Shown here one piece after another: positions 10,847-21,587 of a stretch of 64,000 nucleotides of DNA. Within the stretch, counting starts at the first letter, position 1, and every line of letters begins with the position of its first letter. The translations under genes were made by a program, and so were the position numbers. The notes below the pieces were generated by a model that had not been told where the DNA came from, did not search any database, and saw nothing but the letters and a program-made list of their open reading frames with translations. This DNA comes from Seminavis robusta (taxonomy: Eukaryota > Bacillariophyta > Bacillariophyceae > Naviculales > Naviculaceae): NCBI GenBank assembly GCA_903772945.1, contig CAICTM010000031.1, forward strand, positions 62,001-126,000. The letters are read 5' to 3'.

Positions 10847-13057
10847 TCATCGCTTCTGTCGTTTCTTGATTGGTTTTTGGATGCCTGCAATCTCATGCAT
10901 GGAGACACCTTTGTTCATCCACTTTTGATCCTGTTCAGAGAGTACATTCTTTCCTTCAGCATATTGTAGCTGGAGCTCAAACTTTCGTTGCAAAATGTAC
11001 ATCAAGTTTTCATCGAAGCAGTAGTTCCCACCGGTATCGGTAGCAACCATCCAAAGCACTTGCACCTGTTTCCTTTGGTTCAGTCGTTTCACCCTCCCTG
11101 CAGCCTGTGCGATTTCGGCAGGCGACCACGGCAGATCATTGAACAAGACGATGTTCGCACATTGAAGATTCACTCCAGCGGCCAAGGAGTGTCGGGTTGA
11201 TACCAAGATGCGTTTTGGGGAATTTGGATCACGGAAATCATCAATAGTCCGATCTCTTTCGGAAGTGCCAAGGTCTCCATCGTGTGCACTGGCAATTCCG
11301 GGTTCAAGCTCTTCCAGGTATGAAAAGATTTTACGAAGACACACCTTCCGCTCTGTGAAGATGATAGCTTTGCTGCCAGGTTCTTCGCGCAAGAGCTTGA
11401 TTGCTTGCTCACAGGTGTCTGTTACTTTCCCCAAAGCAGATTCCAGCAGTCTTTTTAGCACGATTTTTAGGATGTTGACCTCGGCAACCTCCTCGAAAGG
11501 ATCACCCTTCGCTTCCATCTTCACAAACACCAGCTGAGGTTCATCGAACGGAAGATGAGGCATTTCCTCGGCAATCGTTCTTTTCAAATATACGCCACGT
11601 TCTTTCATCCAGTTCCAAAGTGCCCCAGGGCACCTATCTGGAATTTCGTCCATTCCATCTCCCGTGACTATGTGCAATTGTGTTAGCATGTCGTACACGC
11701 CCTTCTTCAACGGAGTACCCGACAATAGGATCCGGTGCTCAAAACCGTCTTTGCACTCGAGAACAACCTTGGTTCTCTTTGTCTTGGGATTCTTTACCAA
11801 GTGTGATTCGTCCAAGACGAGGCAATGAAACTTGGCATTTAGAATAGCTGAGAGAAACTTATCGAATGCCTCATAGTTAACAATTGCAAGACGAGCTCTC
11901 GACAATCGGTCCTCAGTCTCGTGATTTCTCTCCTTCCGATCCACTCCTAGCCTGACCGTTCGGCCTTCAAAAAACGTTGGAAACTTTTTGACTGCGTCGT
12001 CCTCCCACACCTCTCTCACATTCTTCGGACAGACCACTACTGCGCGCTTCCCTTCCAGTGCTAAATAAGCCAAGGTCGTGGCGGTTTTCCCGAGCCCCAT
12101 TTCGTCAGCAAGAATTCCAAGCCCATTGTTGTTTTGAAGGAATCTGACGCCCTCGTTTTGGTGTGGAAACAAGGTGAAACCTGGGGGCATTAAGGTTTTT
12201 AGTCGCGGGATCGGCTCTTGCAAAGATGATTTGTAATGATGGCGACGATCCAAGCTCAACTGCGTGTCAGGGCATACGACCAAAGATACCTCGAGGTGTC
12301 CCTCTAAGCGCTCAAGAAGCTCAGCAACAAGCCACACATCAAGTGTTCGATACGCCTCGGTCGTTTCAACGTGCTGGTTATAGTGAAGCGGCACTGCGGC
12401 ACTGGTAGTGTGCTCAATGACACCAGTCAATTGCTGTGTTATCACATCTTCGATGTCTTTGTTCCGAGCTGGGCAGATGATCAGGAAATCCTTTCCGCTC
12501 AGAACGATAGCCACCACATCCGTTTTAAACCTGAAATGGATCCCTTCAACAGCTCTGGACACCTCGTCCTCTGTCTCAAAAAATGGAAACCTTCCCAAGT
12601 CGAAGTTTAGTCGACGAAGCTTCTCTCTGAGCTCCACAACTTTGCCAGCACCAAAGAAATCAGGGAGGTCGTCAAGTCGAATGTACCATTCCTTCTTATT
12701 GCGATCAAAGTCCAAGGCGTTATATTGGTTGTAAATGTCAATGAGCTGAAAGAAGTATTTCTTCTCCACTCGACACTCTTTCACCAGCTCCACTCTTTCC
12801 GAATCTTCCCACCAAATACAATCTGCCCACTGAGGGATAATCGCAACAGGATCATTAATAGACGGAACCACGAAGGTTTGATTCTCTCGTTGCCTCGTAG
12901 AAAGAGATCGTTGCACCGCTGAACCAAAGTCGTGTCTCTGCCAGGTAGCTACGGGATGAACTGCGCATCTTGTCGCTCTGGACGACCAGAGTTTGGTAAG
13001 GGGGCATCGAACCCGTACAGTGGACAGGGCCAACCTTCCGCATTGCAACATTGCCAT
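10847..13057 (-). CDS. SNF2/SMARCAL1-ZRANB3-like ATPase with mitochondrial-type presequence
   Basis: A 736-residue SF2 ATPase. The ATG at 13057 is preferred because the frame's earlier start codon is TTG. Motifs in order: GLGILADEMGLGKT (Walker A, about 311-325), DESH in place of DEAH (about 416), LLSGTP (about 444) and QAAGRVKRLNQ (motif VI, about 651). This is the compact SNF2 layout of fork-remodelling annealing helicases such as SMARCAL1 and ZRANB3, but no RPA-binding or HARP motif was recognised. Residues 1-55 contain many Arg, Ser and Ala with no acidic residue before about residue 43, then QRSLSTRQ, which resembles a mitochondrial presequence with its cleavage site. Residues 65-290 are unrecognised. 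A role in organellar DNA maintenance is inference; a nuclear protein with a basic N-terminus remains possible. Confidence 0.85.
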   Translation of the reverse strand: MAMLQCGRLALSTVRVRCPLTKLWSSRATRCAVHPVATWQRHDFGSAVQRSLSTRQRENQTFVVPSINDPVAIIPQWADCIWWEDSERVELVKECRVEKKYFFQLIDIYNQYNALDFDRNKKEWYIRLDDLPDFFGAGKVVELREKLRRLNFDLGRFPFFETEDEVSRAVEGIHFRFKTDVVAIVLSGKDFLIICPARNKDIEDVITQQLTGVIEHTTSAAVPLHYNQHVETTEAYRTLDVWLVAELLERLEGHLEVSLVVCPDTQLSLDRRHHYKSSLQEPIPRLKTLMPPGFTLFPHQNEGVRFLQNNNGLGILADEMGLGKTATTLAYLALEGKRAVVVCPKNVREVWEDDAVKKFPTFFEGRTVRLGVDRKERNHETEDRLSRARLAIVNYEAFDKFLSAILNAKFHCLVLDESHLVKNPKTKRTKVVLECKDGFEHRILLSGTPLKKGVYDMLTQLHIVTGDGMDEIPDRCPGALWNWMKERGVYLKRTIAEEMPHLPFDEPQLVFVKMEAKGDPFEEVAEVNILKIVLKRLLESALGKVTDTCEQAIKLLREEPGSKAIIFTERKVCLRKIFSYLEELEPGIASAHDGDLGTSERDRTIDDFRDPNSPKRILVSTRHSLAAGVNLQCANIVLFNDLPWSPAEIAQAAGRVKRLNQRKQVQVLWMVATDTGGNYCFDENLMYILQRKFELQLQYAEGKNVLSEQDQKWMNKGVSMHEIAGIQKPIKKRQKR

Positions 13058-13670
13058 CTTTTGCTTTTGGAAGGCGCGCAATTCCGAAAGAACTGGAGTG
13101 AGTCGGAAGGTTGGACGGAATTTTCAGGTTTCCATGTACCACCACGTTCGGTGCTCAGGCCTGGCTTGCTTTGTCAAAACTGTGTGCGAATACTACTAGA
13201 TACTAGTAGTATGATATATCACTGTATGTATCATTGTCGAAATCTACGGTACGGTACTAGAGTACCGGTAACGTGATCAGTCTCGATCGTGGGAGTCGGC
13301 AGTTGATCGTGGTCATGGCGCCACCTCTCATCGTGGACGACTTGCTCAGTAATACCCGGAGCACCTCATTATTACAACAAGTCCCACGAAACCGTAACGG
13401 TAGTCCATAGTACAGGACCAATTCCTCTCCCCGTTCTGCTTTCATACGAGGCAACGTATGATCATTTTGCAATAGACGCGAACCTCCCGCCTGAGAAATA
13501 TCAGCAAACAGATCGACGGCCGATATTGACGAAGTTGCTTAGTTCCACTAAACGGAGAAGGTGCGGGCTTGCAGAATCACGAAGCAATCATTTGGAAATT
13601 GGGAACTATCCTGTTCTTGTTTGCCCCCTGCAGTGAAAACAGAGCCCCTTGGTCTTGCGTCTGCAAAGAG
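13058..13670. other. Intergenic, no gene
   Basis: 613 bp downstream of the ADP-ribosylglycohydrolase-like gene and upstream of the SNF2 gene. It contains CTAGTAGTAT and TACCGGTA palindromes around 13193-13270. Short frames only. Confidence 0.5.
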
Positions 13671-15788
13671 CTACCGTCTATCGCGAACAGCAAAGTCGGC
13701 AATAGTGTACGCCGCCTCTTCGACTTGCCCCGACAAGACGGGATAAAGCTGCTGCCACCATTCCACCGGCGGTGGCCCATAGGCTGCCCCCAGAATGGCC
13801 CCCATCAAAATGGCGCGACTACACGTATCCCCGGCCGCCAAGATGTTTTCTCGAATGACACTCGTGAATTGGGTGTTTTCGACAACCTGAGTATCGTGGT
13901 GTCCACTCGTTGACGTGGCCGCCTTTGTCGTGGCGTCCGTGGTCGCTTGGAGAGACCCCCAGAGCGCCTTGAAGTAGTAGCCGTATCCTCGCAACGATCC
14001 GTTGCTTTGCTCGTTCGACGTTGTTGGCTGCTGTGGTGTTGTTACTGGCACTGGCGTCTTTTTGTTGTCTTCGGCTTCGGCATTGGCGGCAGCACGATAA
14101 AGTCCATGCAATGACACGACCAATGCCCCTGGCATGTGACATGATCGACCAAACAAACCAGCCACTTGTTCGGATGATTTTTGCTGTTGTGCTAGTTGTT
14201 TGGCATTGATCCATGCTTCCAATAGCGCTTGCTGTTGTTGATGCTCCTGAGTGAATGAGTCCGCCAAGTGATGAAACCAACTATCCGAATGCTCTTCTTG
14301 TGCGTTTGTCAAGGTAATGTCGAGTGCTTCTCGCAAAGATGTTGCCGATTGGTACTTTTCATTGGTAAACAAGGACGCCAAGGACGAATGATCCGAAGAG
14401 CCACTGCTATTGTTGCTGTTTTTGTCATCCATCAAGAGCACTCGTTCCAACAGATCACTGAGTGTCAATCCAAACATGACGGCCTTTTCGTTGTTCTGAT
14501 GCACTCGAATGGCCTGTTCCACATAATGTCGTCGTCGTGGATGTCCGACATACAAGCACGTCAGGGGAACGATTTTGAGAAAAAAGTGTGCCTGATCATC
14601 ATTGGCTCCACAAGAGGACACATCATCGTTTTCGTCAGCATGTTGTTGCTGTGCTTCTTCATTTTGCAATCGTTCTTGTCGACAGGACAAGAATTGCAGA
14701 GATGCATGATCGGCTCGTCCCCCAAAGGATTGCAGCCATTCTTGCATGGCCTCCGACATGGGGCCTAGAATGGATTCTGGGTCCGTGGATTGGGACGTTC
14801 CATCATCATCGTCCACTTCAGAAACAACATGGTTGAAATCCATGGGTGGCAATTGTTCGTGTTGTTGCATGTCGTCATCCGTGACCAAGTGTGCGGCGAA
14901 TTGCGTGACAAACAACAATTGTTCCCCATAAGGACTGGCCTGTCCTTGACTGTAATGTCCTGGGAATTCTCGCTCGGAGTAGAAATTGGGCGCGGGTGGA
15001 TTGTGAAATTCTGGTTTGTCTTTGGAGACTAAGAGTTTATTGAGTACATCTGTTTTGTAGATCCAATGCGTCCCCATCGATGCAGCATCGGCAACGAAAG
15101 CAGCCTTGATGGTGCTGACGATTCGGTCTCGCAGCAGTTGCGATTGTGCTGCTGTCATGGTTTTTTCTTCTTTTGTTATTTCTGTTGCTTGTTGTTGTTG
15201 ATCCTGCTGTTCCTGTTCTGGAATGATGATGAAACGAGTCAAGGAAGAAGATACAGAAGAATCTTCGTCTTCATTTTCTTGTTGTTCTTCCCGTTGCTGT
15301 TCGGCTGCTTTAGAATCATTTTCCGAACGACCACTCTGCCGATTTCTCAATTTGGCTCTTCTTCGTCTACTTCTTTGGCTTTTTCTTCCATCTTGCGAAA
15401 AGTACTCATCGACATAGTCCACATCGTACAGAGTGCCCGAGTAGTACACCACAGCGCCACACATGACAGTCATGAGGATCAGCGAAAATGTTTTGCGCTT
15501 GCGTCCTCGGACAGGTTGATTGGAAGCAGCGGCTGCCACGGCGGCGGCTTGCGCTGGATGGGCCAGAGCATCCAAAATTTTACTGCTTGTCACAGAGTTA
15601 GTACGAGCCGTAGGACGACCCGAGGAGATGGGAGCAGGAGGCAACCCGGAAGACGACAAGAGTGGTCCAGAACTCTCGTCTCGCTTCAGATTCAAGGGAG
15701 CTCGTTGTCTCAAATCAGCATGGTGAGTACTATTCCCGATCTGATTGTTCTTGCTCCCATTGTGCTTGGTCATATGGCGTTCGTGCAT
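13671..15788 (-). CDS. Membrane-anchored ADP-ribosylglycohydrolase-like protein
   Basis: A 705-residue single-exon protein. A low-complexity N-terminal cytosolic region (1-100) is followed by one hydrophobic segment (TFSLILMTVMCGAVVYYSGT, about 101-120), an Arg/Gln/Glu-rich stalk, and then the catalytic-type domain. The domain opens with TIKAAFVADAASMGTHWIYK (about 225) and closes with AAGDTCSRAILMGAILGAAYG (about 655), the start and end patterns of the ADP-ribosylglycohydrolase/crystallin-J1 fold. The family's usual metal-binding signatures are altered (no clear GDxxG at the first block, and GDT retained in the second), so hydrolase activity is uncertain. Poly-Gln and acidic inserts enlarge the domain. 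The topology suggests a type II protein with the domain in a lumen or outside the cell. Confidence 0.72.
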   Translation of the reverse strand: MHERHMTKHNGSKNNQIGNSTHHADLRQRAPLNLKRDESSGPLLSSSGLPPAPISSGRPTARTNSVTSSKILDALAHPAQAAAVAAAASNQPVRGRKRKTFSLILMTVMCGAVVYYSGTLYDVDYVDEYFSQDGRKSQRSRRRRAKLRNRQSGRSENDSKAAEQQREEQQENEDEDSSVSSSLTRFIIIPEQEQQDQQQQATEITKEEKTMTAAQSQLLRDRIVSTIKAAFVADAASMGTHWIYKTDVLNKLLVSKDKPEFHNPPAPNFYSEREFPGHYSQGQASPYGEQLLFVTQFAAHLVTDDDMQQHEQLPPMDFNHVVSEVDDDDGTSQSTDPESILGPMSEAMQEWLQSFGGRADHASLQFLSCRQERLQNEEAQQQHADENDDVSSCGANDDQAHFFLKIVPLTCLYVGHPRRRHYVEQAIRVHQNNEKAVMFGLTLSDLLERVLLMDDKNSNNSSGSSDHSSLASLFTNEKYQSATSLREALDITLTNAQEEHSDSWFHHLADSFTQEHQQQQALLEAWINAKQLAQQQKSSEQVAGLFGRSCHMPGALVVSLHGLYRAAANAEAEDNKKTPVPVTTPQQPTTSNEQSNGSLRGYGYYFKALWGSLQATTDATTKAATSTSGHHDTQVVENTQFTSVIRENILAAGDTCSRAILMGAILGAAYGPPPVEWWQQLYPVLSGQVEEAAYTIADFAVRDRR

Positions 15789-16325
15789 GGTTAGCTAGCT
15801 AGCTTGTGGCGTGGCTTCGATGGTGAATCTTTGTTGATGCCATGAGCGATTTGAAATTTTGTTGCTCTTTCTTTTGACGGTTGGCAAGTCCCTTGAAGAT
15901 CCTCTTCAAATCAAGGGGAGAACATCGTACATGTTTTAGGGATTATTCCGACTAGACCTCCATTACAAGATAAAGTTACTGTTCTCTGACATGTCGACAC
16001 TCGACTTTCATGGTTGTCAACGCAGGCCAGCTTCTTCCGTTCGCTGGAGGTGACAGCCACGGCAACGACATTTGTCCGAGTAGAGCTTGACAGCAAGCTT
16101 TCACCGGTAACCAGCATGATGATGGCCGCAATTATTTGTTGCAGTACCACCGGAACTGGTCCTGTGTTTTGAGCAAGCAGACTGCATGCAAGGATGAAAG
16201 TCCACTCGCAGTCTCCTTGTTATTCAGGACCAAGTCGCTCTCATTATTCCTCTTGCTTTCACCAATTTCTCTCACATTCCAACCTTTCTTAGCCTCACCA
16301 GTTCTGTCTTTGTACTGCCACCATT
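15789..16325. other. Divergent intergenic region with CTAGCTAGCTAG at its left edge
   Basis: 537 bp upstream of both the ADP-ribosylglycohydrolase-like gene and the small secreted-protein candidate. A TAGCTAGCTAGC run lies only a few bases upstream of the start codon at 15788. Nothing else recognised. Confidence 0.5.
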
Positions 16326-16637
16326 ATGATCAACAAGATTGCTCTGGTTGGACTATGCCTTGCTGGCAGCTTATCTCAATCAGCACAGGCTAGAGGACAC
16401 CTTTCTGACATTTTTTATGGTTCCTCCAGCAGTGTCAAAGGTCGTGGTGCTGACTGCAACAGTGATGTTCCAGATGCAACAGCCGCAAAGCCTAGGCAGC
16501 CCCTCCCGTCTTTCGCAAGCTTTTCTTCATCTGCAGGATCCTCGACACCGGATGTTTATGATCAATACCAGGAATACAAGGGGGCACTCTCATCATGGGC
16601 GGTACAACAGCTCGTCTCTCCCGAGTCGACAATCTAG
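16326..16637 (+). CDS. Small secreted protein candidate
   Basis: A 103-residue frame starting with a plausible signal peptide (MINKIALVGLCLAGSLSQ, cleavage near AQA-RG). A short Ser/Pro-rich mature part follows with DVYDQYQEYKGALSSW near the end. The ATG at 16326 is preceded by a pyrimidine-rich stretch typical of a short 5' UTR. There is no recognised family and only one Cys in the mature part. A CTAGCTAGCTA run follows the stop directly. It could be a real small secreted protein or a chance frame; the signal peptide is the only support. Confidence 0.42.
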   Translation: MINKIALVGLCLAGSLSQSAQARGHLSDIFYGSSSSVKGRGADCNSDVPDATAAKPRQPLPSFASFSSSAGSSTPDVYDQYQEYKGALSSWAVQQLVSPESTI

Positions 16638-17759
16638 CTAGCTAAAACAAAAACTAATCCAATAAAATACTCTCCATGTCTATTACGGATCAAGTAGAGT
16701 GTTTGCACTGTCCCAACGTCAGAGTCACGAGGCACTACGAACTAGCTAGCGAGGACGAAGCTACCGATACTTGTCAACAGGGATCTCGCGGCCTTATTTT
16801 TAAAAAAGATACCATTTTGTCACCAAGCCGACGGTGGTGGCACCCCACCGTACTACATGCAAGTACCGGTAACATGTACGTACTAATACGACCTGGTACC
16901 GCAGTTTTGTTGTGGCTTCCACTCTGTGGATCGTGGAGGATGGACGTGGAATTAGAAAATCGGGTCTGACCAAGTCTCACACGCAAGGATGAAAATCACG
17001 TCTCCTCACACAAAGAAGATGATAGGATCAGGTGCATCACAGATAGACACCAGTCAGCTAGCTTCAGGTGGGGAGTGTCGTCTGTTGGTTTTCCAACAAG
17101 GCAAAAAGCATGGAAAGCTTTTCTTCAGTGATCTTGTTTTCATTAAAACTGTTTCTTTCAAGAAGCTATTATTGGATTGTTCTGAAAGATTCATGAACCA
17201 TGAGAGCCGAACAGCATTGGGTCGATACAGCGACGGGAGAAGGTATTCGGAAGGAGGACAACGATCGCAAGGGCGACAGCGAGCCATTCGTTCCGTCCGA
17301 TCTTGAGTCTACCCCCGTGCGTGGCCAAAGAAAACTCGGTTCTATTGATTGCCATCTTCGTTGCTGTTTTCATGACCAAATTCTTCTTTGAATGGGGCAA
17401 CTCGAAGCTTGAGAAACCGAACAACCTGATAAGGCCTCTCAACAACAACGAAAGATCACGCTCTGCAGCGAGCAGCTCACCAAGATTCACTATCTAGAAC
17501 ATAACGAAGACCTGGACGCCTTCCGAGAGAAATACGAACATATCTTTGTCCCTTTTCTCGCTTATTGTTACTCAAGGTCCCGTTAATGATGCCAAAATGG
17601 GGATATTCACTTTGCAAGAGCAAAAGAAGGGAATGGTGAACGTTGTCGCCATAGACTGTTGGTATGCAGACTACGAGCGCAACCTTTGGGTCAAGAAGGA
17701 AGGGTACAAGAGTCAAGAGACCAACATTAATCTGTTACAGCTCTGCGTCATCCATTTCC
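16638..17759. other. Intergenic region with a possible decayed frame
   Basis: 1.1 kb without a supported gene. A plus-strand frame around 17303-17497 encodes one hydrophobic segment (VLLIAIFVAVFMTKFFFEWG) followed by a basic tail, but lacks an ATG. The same frame reopens after a stop as 17546-17824. This may be the remains of a small membrane protein or coincidence. Confidence 0.35.
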
Positions 17760-18635
17760 TCACCGTCCCCCATACATTGCATTTGATTGAGACTTCTTGT
17801 TGGGATAGGGTTCACCCTGGCTAAAATCACTCAAGGAGCGCTTGAGGCTACCCGTGTCATGGGCTTCGTTGTGTCCAAAAGTTTTTATGACAAGCCCAAG
17901 CCTAGAAGTTTGACTGCCGGATTCACTCTGAGTTCCCCTACTGGTATCTGGCTGTAGTGGAGCACGTGATGCCTCGATCGTGTGACCCTTTTTTTCATCT
18001 CCGCCAAGAAGAGATACTTCAATGAGCAACTTGTGTCTATTGGGTTCCAAAACCACAGTATTACCGGTGTCTTGACCCGTTTTCTCCAGTGGTTTCACTG
18101 CCGGTGCACTCTTCTGAGTGCTGCTAGTCCCCTTGGTTGCTTTTGAACGTTCGGTTGGAGTACGCCCTCCATTCGTTTCCAGCTCGTGCCTCAAGCACTC
18201 ATCGCTGGCGCGAACAAAGGCCTCGTCCACCGTCTCTCCTTTGCTGGCTTTCCTCTTGAAGTAGCGGATCTCCCACAACCATTCAGGCTCCTTTGCCCAC
18301 TGTATATTCTCTTGTGCACAGCTGAGCCTAATCCAAAACTCAGCACTTGGTGTGCCCGTAGGAGGCGGAGGCTCTTTGCTAAAGTACTTGCATTCATAGG
18401 AAAGGTTCTGTAGGGCCACTAGCTTGTTGACATCAAAGAGTCTGGAGCGTGGGAAGATGGCACGCACGTGGTTCTTGAACAGCCTTGTTCCTTTTGTGGT
18501 TTCATTCATGACCTTAAGGCACACATCATGATCCTGCAGGTAACGACGAGGAAGCTGCAATGATTCTTCAAATGACGGCTCCATCATGGCGTCCGTCATT
18601 TCTCTACGTTGGGTTGTTAGGCGAATAGGTTCCAT
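17760..18635 (-). CDS. Hypothetical protein, 291 residues
   Basis: An intact single-exon frame from the ATG at 18635 (MEPIRLTTQRREMTDAMMEP). I do not recognise the family. The first 170 residues look folded and mixed in composition, with aromatic residues and a SAEFWIRLSCAQENIQW stretch near residues 98-114. The last 120 are Ser/Thr/Gly/Lys-rich and likely disordered. No signal peptide or membrane segment. Frame length and non-random composition support a gene; function unknown. Confidence 0.55.
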   Translation of the reverse strand: MEPIRLTTQRREMTDAMMEPSFEESLQLPRRYLQDHDVCLKVMNETTKGTRLFKNHVRAIFPRSRLFDVNKLVALQNLSYECKYFSKEPPPPTGTPSAEFWIRLSCAQENIQWAKEPEWLWEIRYFKRKASKGETVDEAFVRASDECLRHELETNGGRTPTERSKATKGTSSTQKSAPAVKPLEKTGQDTGNTVVLEPNRHKLLIEVSLLGGDEKKGHTIEASRAPLQPDTSRGTQSESGSQTSRLGLVIKTFGHNEAHDTGSLKRSLSDFSQGEPYPNKKSQSNAMYGGR

Positions 18636-19599
18636 AGTATCTGTGCTCAGTTTATGAGGACGAACCTAATAGATCCCAATAGACTCCGAATGTTAGCTTC
18701 TTGCGTTGGCACCATATGTGACCGAGCTTTTGAGATGCCAGTCATACTTTCCGCCAGTATTGGTTGCCGAATAAGCAGATCAGACGCTGTCATTTCTCTT
18801 TTGGGACGGTATGACTCGACTCGACTCCCGCATTGTCGGAGCTGCTGGGGTGGGAGAGGATAGGTGGGCAGTCTAGCTAGCTAGCAGTGCCGGAGAGCAA
18901 AGAGAGGGTATTTCAGTCTGCATGGACTCTACAGTCAGACTACCGGTTCAAGTGCTCATGCTTGTGCTGGTTTTCCAGACGTACTTTGAAGTGCCAGGCG
19001 AAAGCACAACGGTACTAGTACGTGTATTTAGACGGTCACGGAAGCTTCAACCGAACCCAGCTGGCCTCAAATCCCGACTGGGGCGGCAAAGCACTCTACA
19101 GTTTGTACTGTGCCATCATGACGGGGTCATTCAACTAAGCATACTGGAGAGCACTCGCACTCTTAAGTTGCTCAGCCTGGCTAGCTAGCTACATGAGTTG
19201 CTACATGCACCACCATCTTCCCCTATGCCGGTACCGTAATCATGCGGTACAGTGGGCAGTCGTGACAGATACCGGTGAGATATAGACGGCATGAACCAGG
19301 TGCTGTGACAGATGCCGGTATGTAGAGAGACTGAATACCATTACAGGTACAGGTGTGGTATGGTACAGATATCGAGCAACATCGGTACTATGCCAGTCGT
19401 AGGCGGCGAACTGGTTGTGTCTGACAGCGTGCTACTTCAATAGCGAGGCACTTTTAACCATTGAACGCATTTCTGCTAGGAAAGTAAACAGTCTATTGAT
19501 ATTGATACTTCCCAGATGCACCATTACGTCCTACATCGTTCCCAATCCCGCCCACCCTTTCCTTCGAACCAATCTGCTTGCAGTTAGGAGACCAGTTTC
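18636..19599. other. Intergenic, palindrome-rich
   Basis: 964 bp with no supported gene. Contains CTAGCTAGCTAGC near 18873, GCTAGCTAGC near 19178 and several gccggta/accggt palindromes between 19220 and 19350. Confidence 0.5.
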
Positions 19600-21587
19600 T
19601 CATTTTTGTGTCTTGCGACGTGCCTTTTTGGATGAGGTGGTGGTGGTTGTTGCTTTCGGTTCATACGACAGGGTGGAAGCGTTCTTGCGTTCAAAGATGA
19701 GCAAGGAACTCTCGGACAGTCCAATCAATTGCGGCATGACTTCTTGTACATGCAAGTCTTGAATTTCATACCATTGTTGCGTTCCTCGATGTTGGACATG
19801 GCACTTGTAGGATCCCTCTTGCAGGGGATCGGACTGTCCTTCCTTTCCCACTTCGGCGGGGCTTTCATGCGTAATGTTGGCGACCAGATCGTACTTGTCG
19901 GCAAGCAGGTCGGGTAGACTTTTGGTGGTAAAGTCAACAATGTGATCGACTAGTTCTTTCTTGTCGGGTGAGTAGTCCATTAAATGCTCCTGACCGTGTT
20001 TCGTCAAGAAGGCTCGGAGTTCCTTGATCTGTTGTCGTGTTGTGTGCAAAGGAGAGAGACAGAAGCAAAACGGGCAAGTTAGTTACTCGTTTGTTGTGAG
20101 TCCAGGGCCAAAGGCAACCACATCATTGAACAGCAGTGCACCGACAACAATACAATACTTACACTCATGGACCGGATTTCCTCTTCGGTCGGTAACTGCT
20201 TTTTCTTGTGACTGTTCCCGTCAGTCTCAGTAGTATCTGTATCAGTATTATCAAATACGTAATTGCCCAAATCCAAATTCTTGACGGGAAACGGCACAAT
20301 GGTATGATTCTTTTCCTTGAGGAATCGATTGCTTTGAAATCGTGCCAAGTGTAGAATGAGATAGGGTGGCAATTGTCGGATTCGATAGCGTCGCTGCTGT
20401 GCCACGCCCGATCGACTGACGGCATCGGAGAAGGACATGCCATCAAACTTTTTGAGGACCGTGACCAAGGGTTCCTGTGGAATGACCAATCCTCCATCTT
20501 CGTTGCGAAAGAGTGGTTTTTGCGAGATATCCAATGTCAAATGGAGAAAGTTGGAATCGGTGACAATTTCTTCCGTTTCTATTTTGGGTGTATTGTCGGC
20601 TTCTTCCTCATCTTCAGCTTCATCCCCACTTCCTCCTCGATCATCTTGTCCTTCGGGTGTTGCATTGGTTTGTTTTTTCAATTGTCGTGTGGTGACTTGC
20701 ACGGATCCCTGAAAAATGGTTTGAATGATACTCGTCTTGTCACTACTAGTAGTAGAGTTTCGTTTCTTCTTTTTCTTCTTGTCACTCCCGCCCAATCCCC
20801 GATGAAGTTGATGCAAGAACCACGCCATGAATTCTCCCGCTTCCATTTGGGTTCCAATTTGGAATCGACTGGCCGCGGCAATGGCTTGTGTCAACATGTG
20901 AGGATCGATATGATTTTTGAATCGTTTGTCACTCCACAACTTGCGGACCAATCCTCCAAAACAATGCGTAATGTGTTGGGACATGCGTGCCGCCGAGACA
21001 ATTTGGGAATCCGACGACGAAGATGTGGCATCTATACTCGTAGTAGTAGTAAGTGGTGGTTGCCGCAAAAAGTAATCTCTTAACGGCGGAACATGCGCCA
21101 ACGCTTGGACACAGGCATTGATGCAGTCGGTCTTGTTCAAATTGTTGAGACCGACAAATCCCGGCAAGTAGCTTCGTCCAAACAAGTCACGGGCCAATTT
21201 GGTATTGGAGTCCAGTGCGGCAATTTCACTCGAGGAAAAGGTGGGATGCAACGCGTCGGCAATATCTTGAAGCGAAGCATCTTGAATCTCGTAATTGTCG
21301 GGCAAACAGTAGAACTTGGAATGGGCCAAATGCAAAAAGACAAAGTGACCGTCTTGGACGCTGTGCGTGTACGCGGGGGTGGTTTGTCCGCGACCTCGAA
21401 AAAACTTGCCACAGACCAGACAACCGTAAATGTGAGGACCCGATTGTAACGAGACACTGCAGGAGGGTTCAAAGTCAAAATCCAAAAGCGATCGTTGGAT
21501 CGTGTCCAAGTACGGACAGGCAGTGCCTTGTTCTGCTGGATCGCCTTCCTTTACTGTTGTGGTGCTGGTGGTGGTGCCAGAAGACAT
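19600..21587 (-). CDS. USP39: USP39/Sad1-like U4/U6.U5 tri-snRNP factor (inactive ubiquitin protease)
   Basis: A 617-residue protein of the spliceosome: USP39/Sad1p maintains U4/U6.U5 tri-snRNP levels. Exons are 21587..20163 and 20028..19600, with a 134-nt phase-0 GT-AG intron. The start is the ATG at 21587, close before the conserved domain; the frame is open upstream. A UBP-type zinc finger (residues 24-110) contains CPYLDTI, CLVCGKFF and HSVQDGHFVF. The USP fold starts with GLNNLNKTDC (146-155), where Asp-154 occupies the catalytic cysteine position, and ends with GSYKCHV and WYEIQD, where the catalytic His is Ser. Human USP39 has the same losses, so this is the normal non-catalytic state. 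A long Lys/Ser/acidic insert (about 270-360) is an addition. Confidence 0.92.

Noticed and set aside
15066-15794. 242-codon plus-strand frame
   Set aside because: Antisense of the ADP-ribosylglycohydrolase-like gene, produced by its low-complexity codons.
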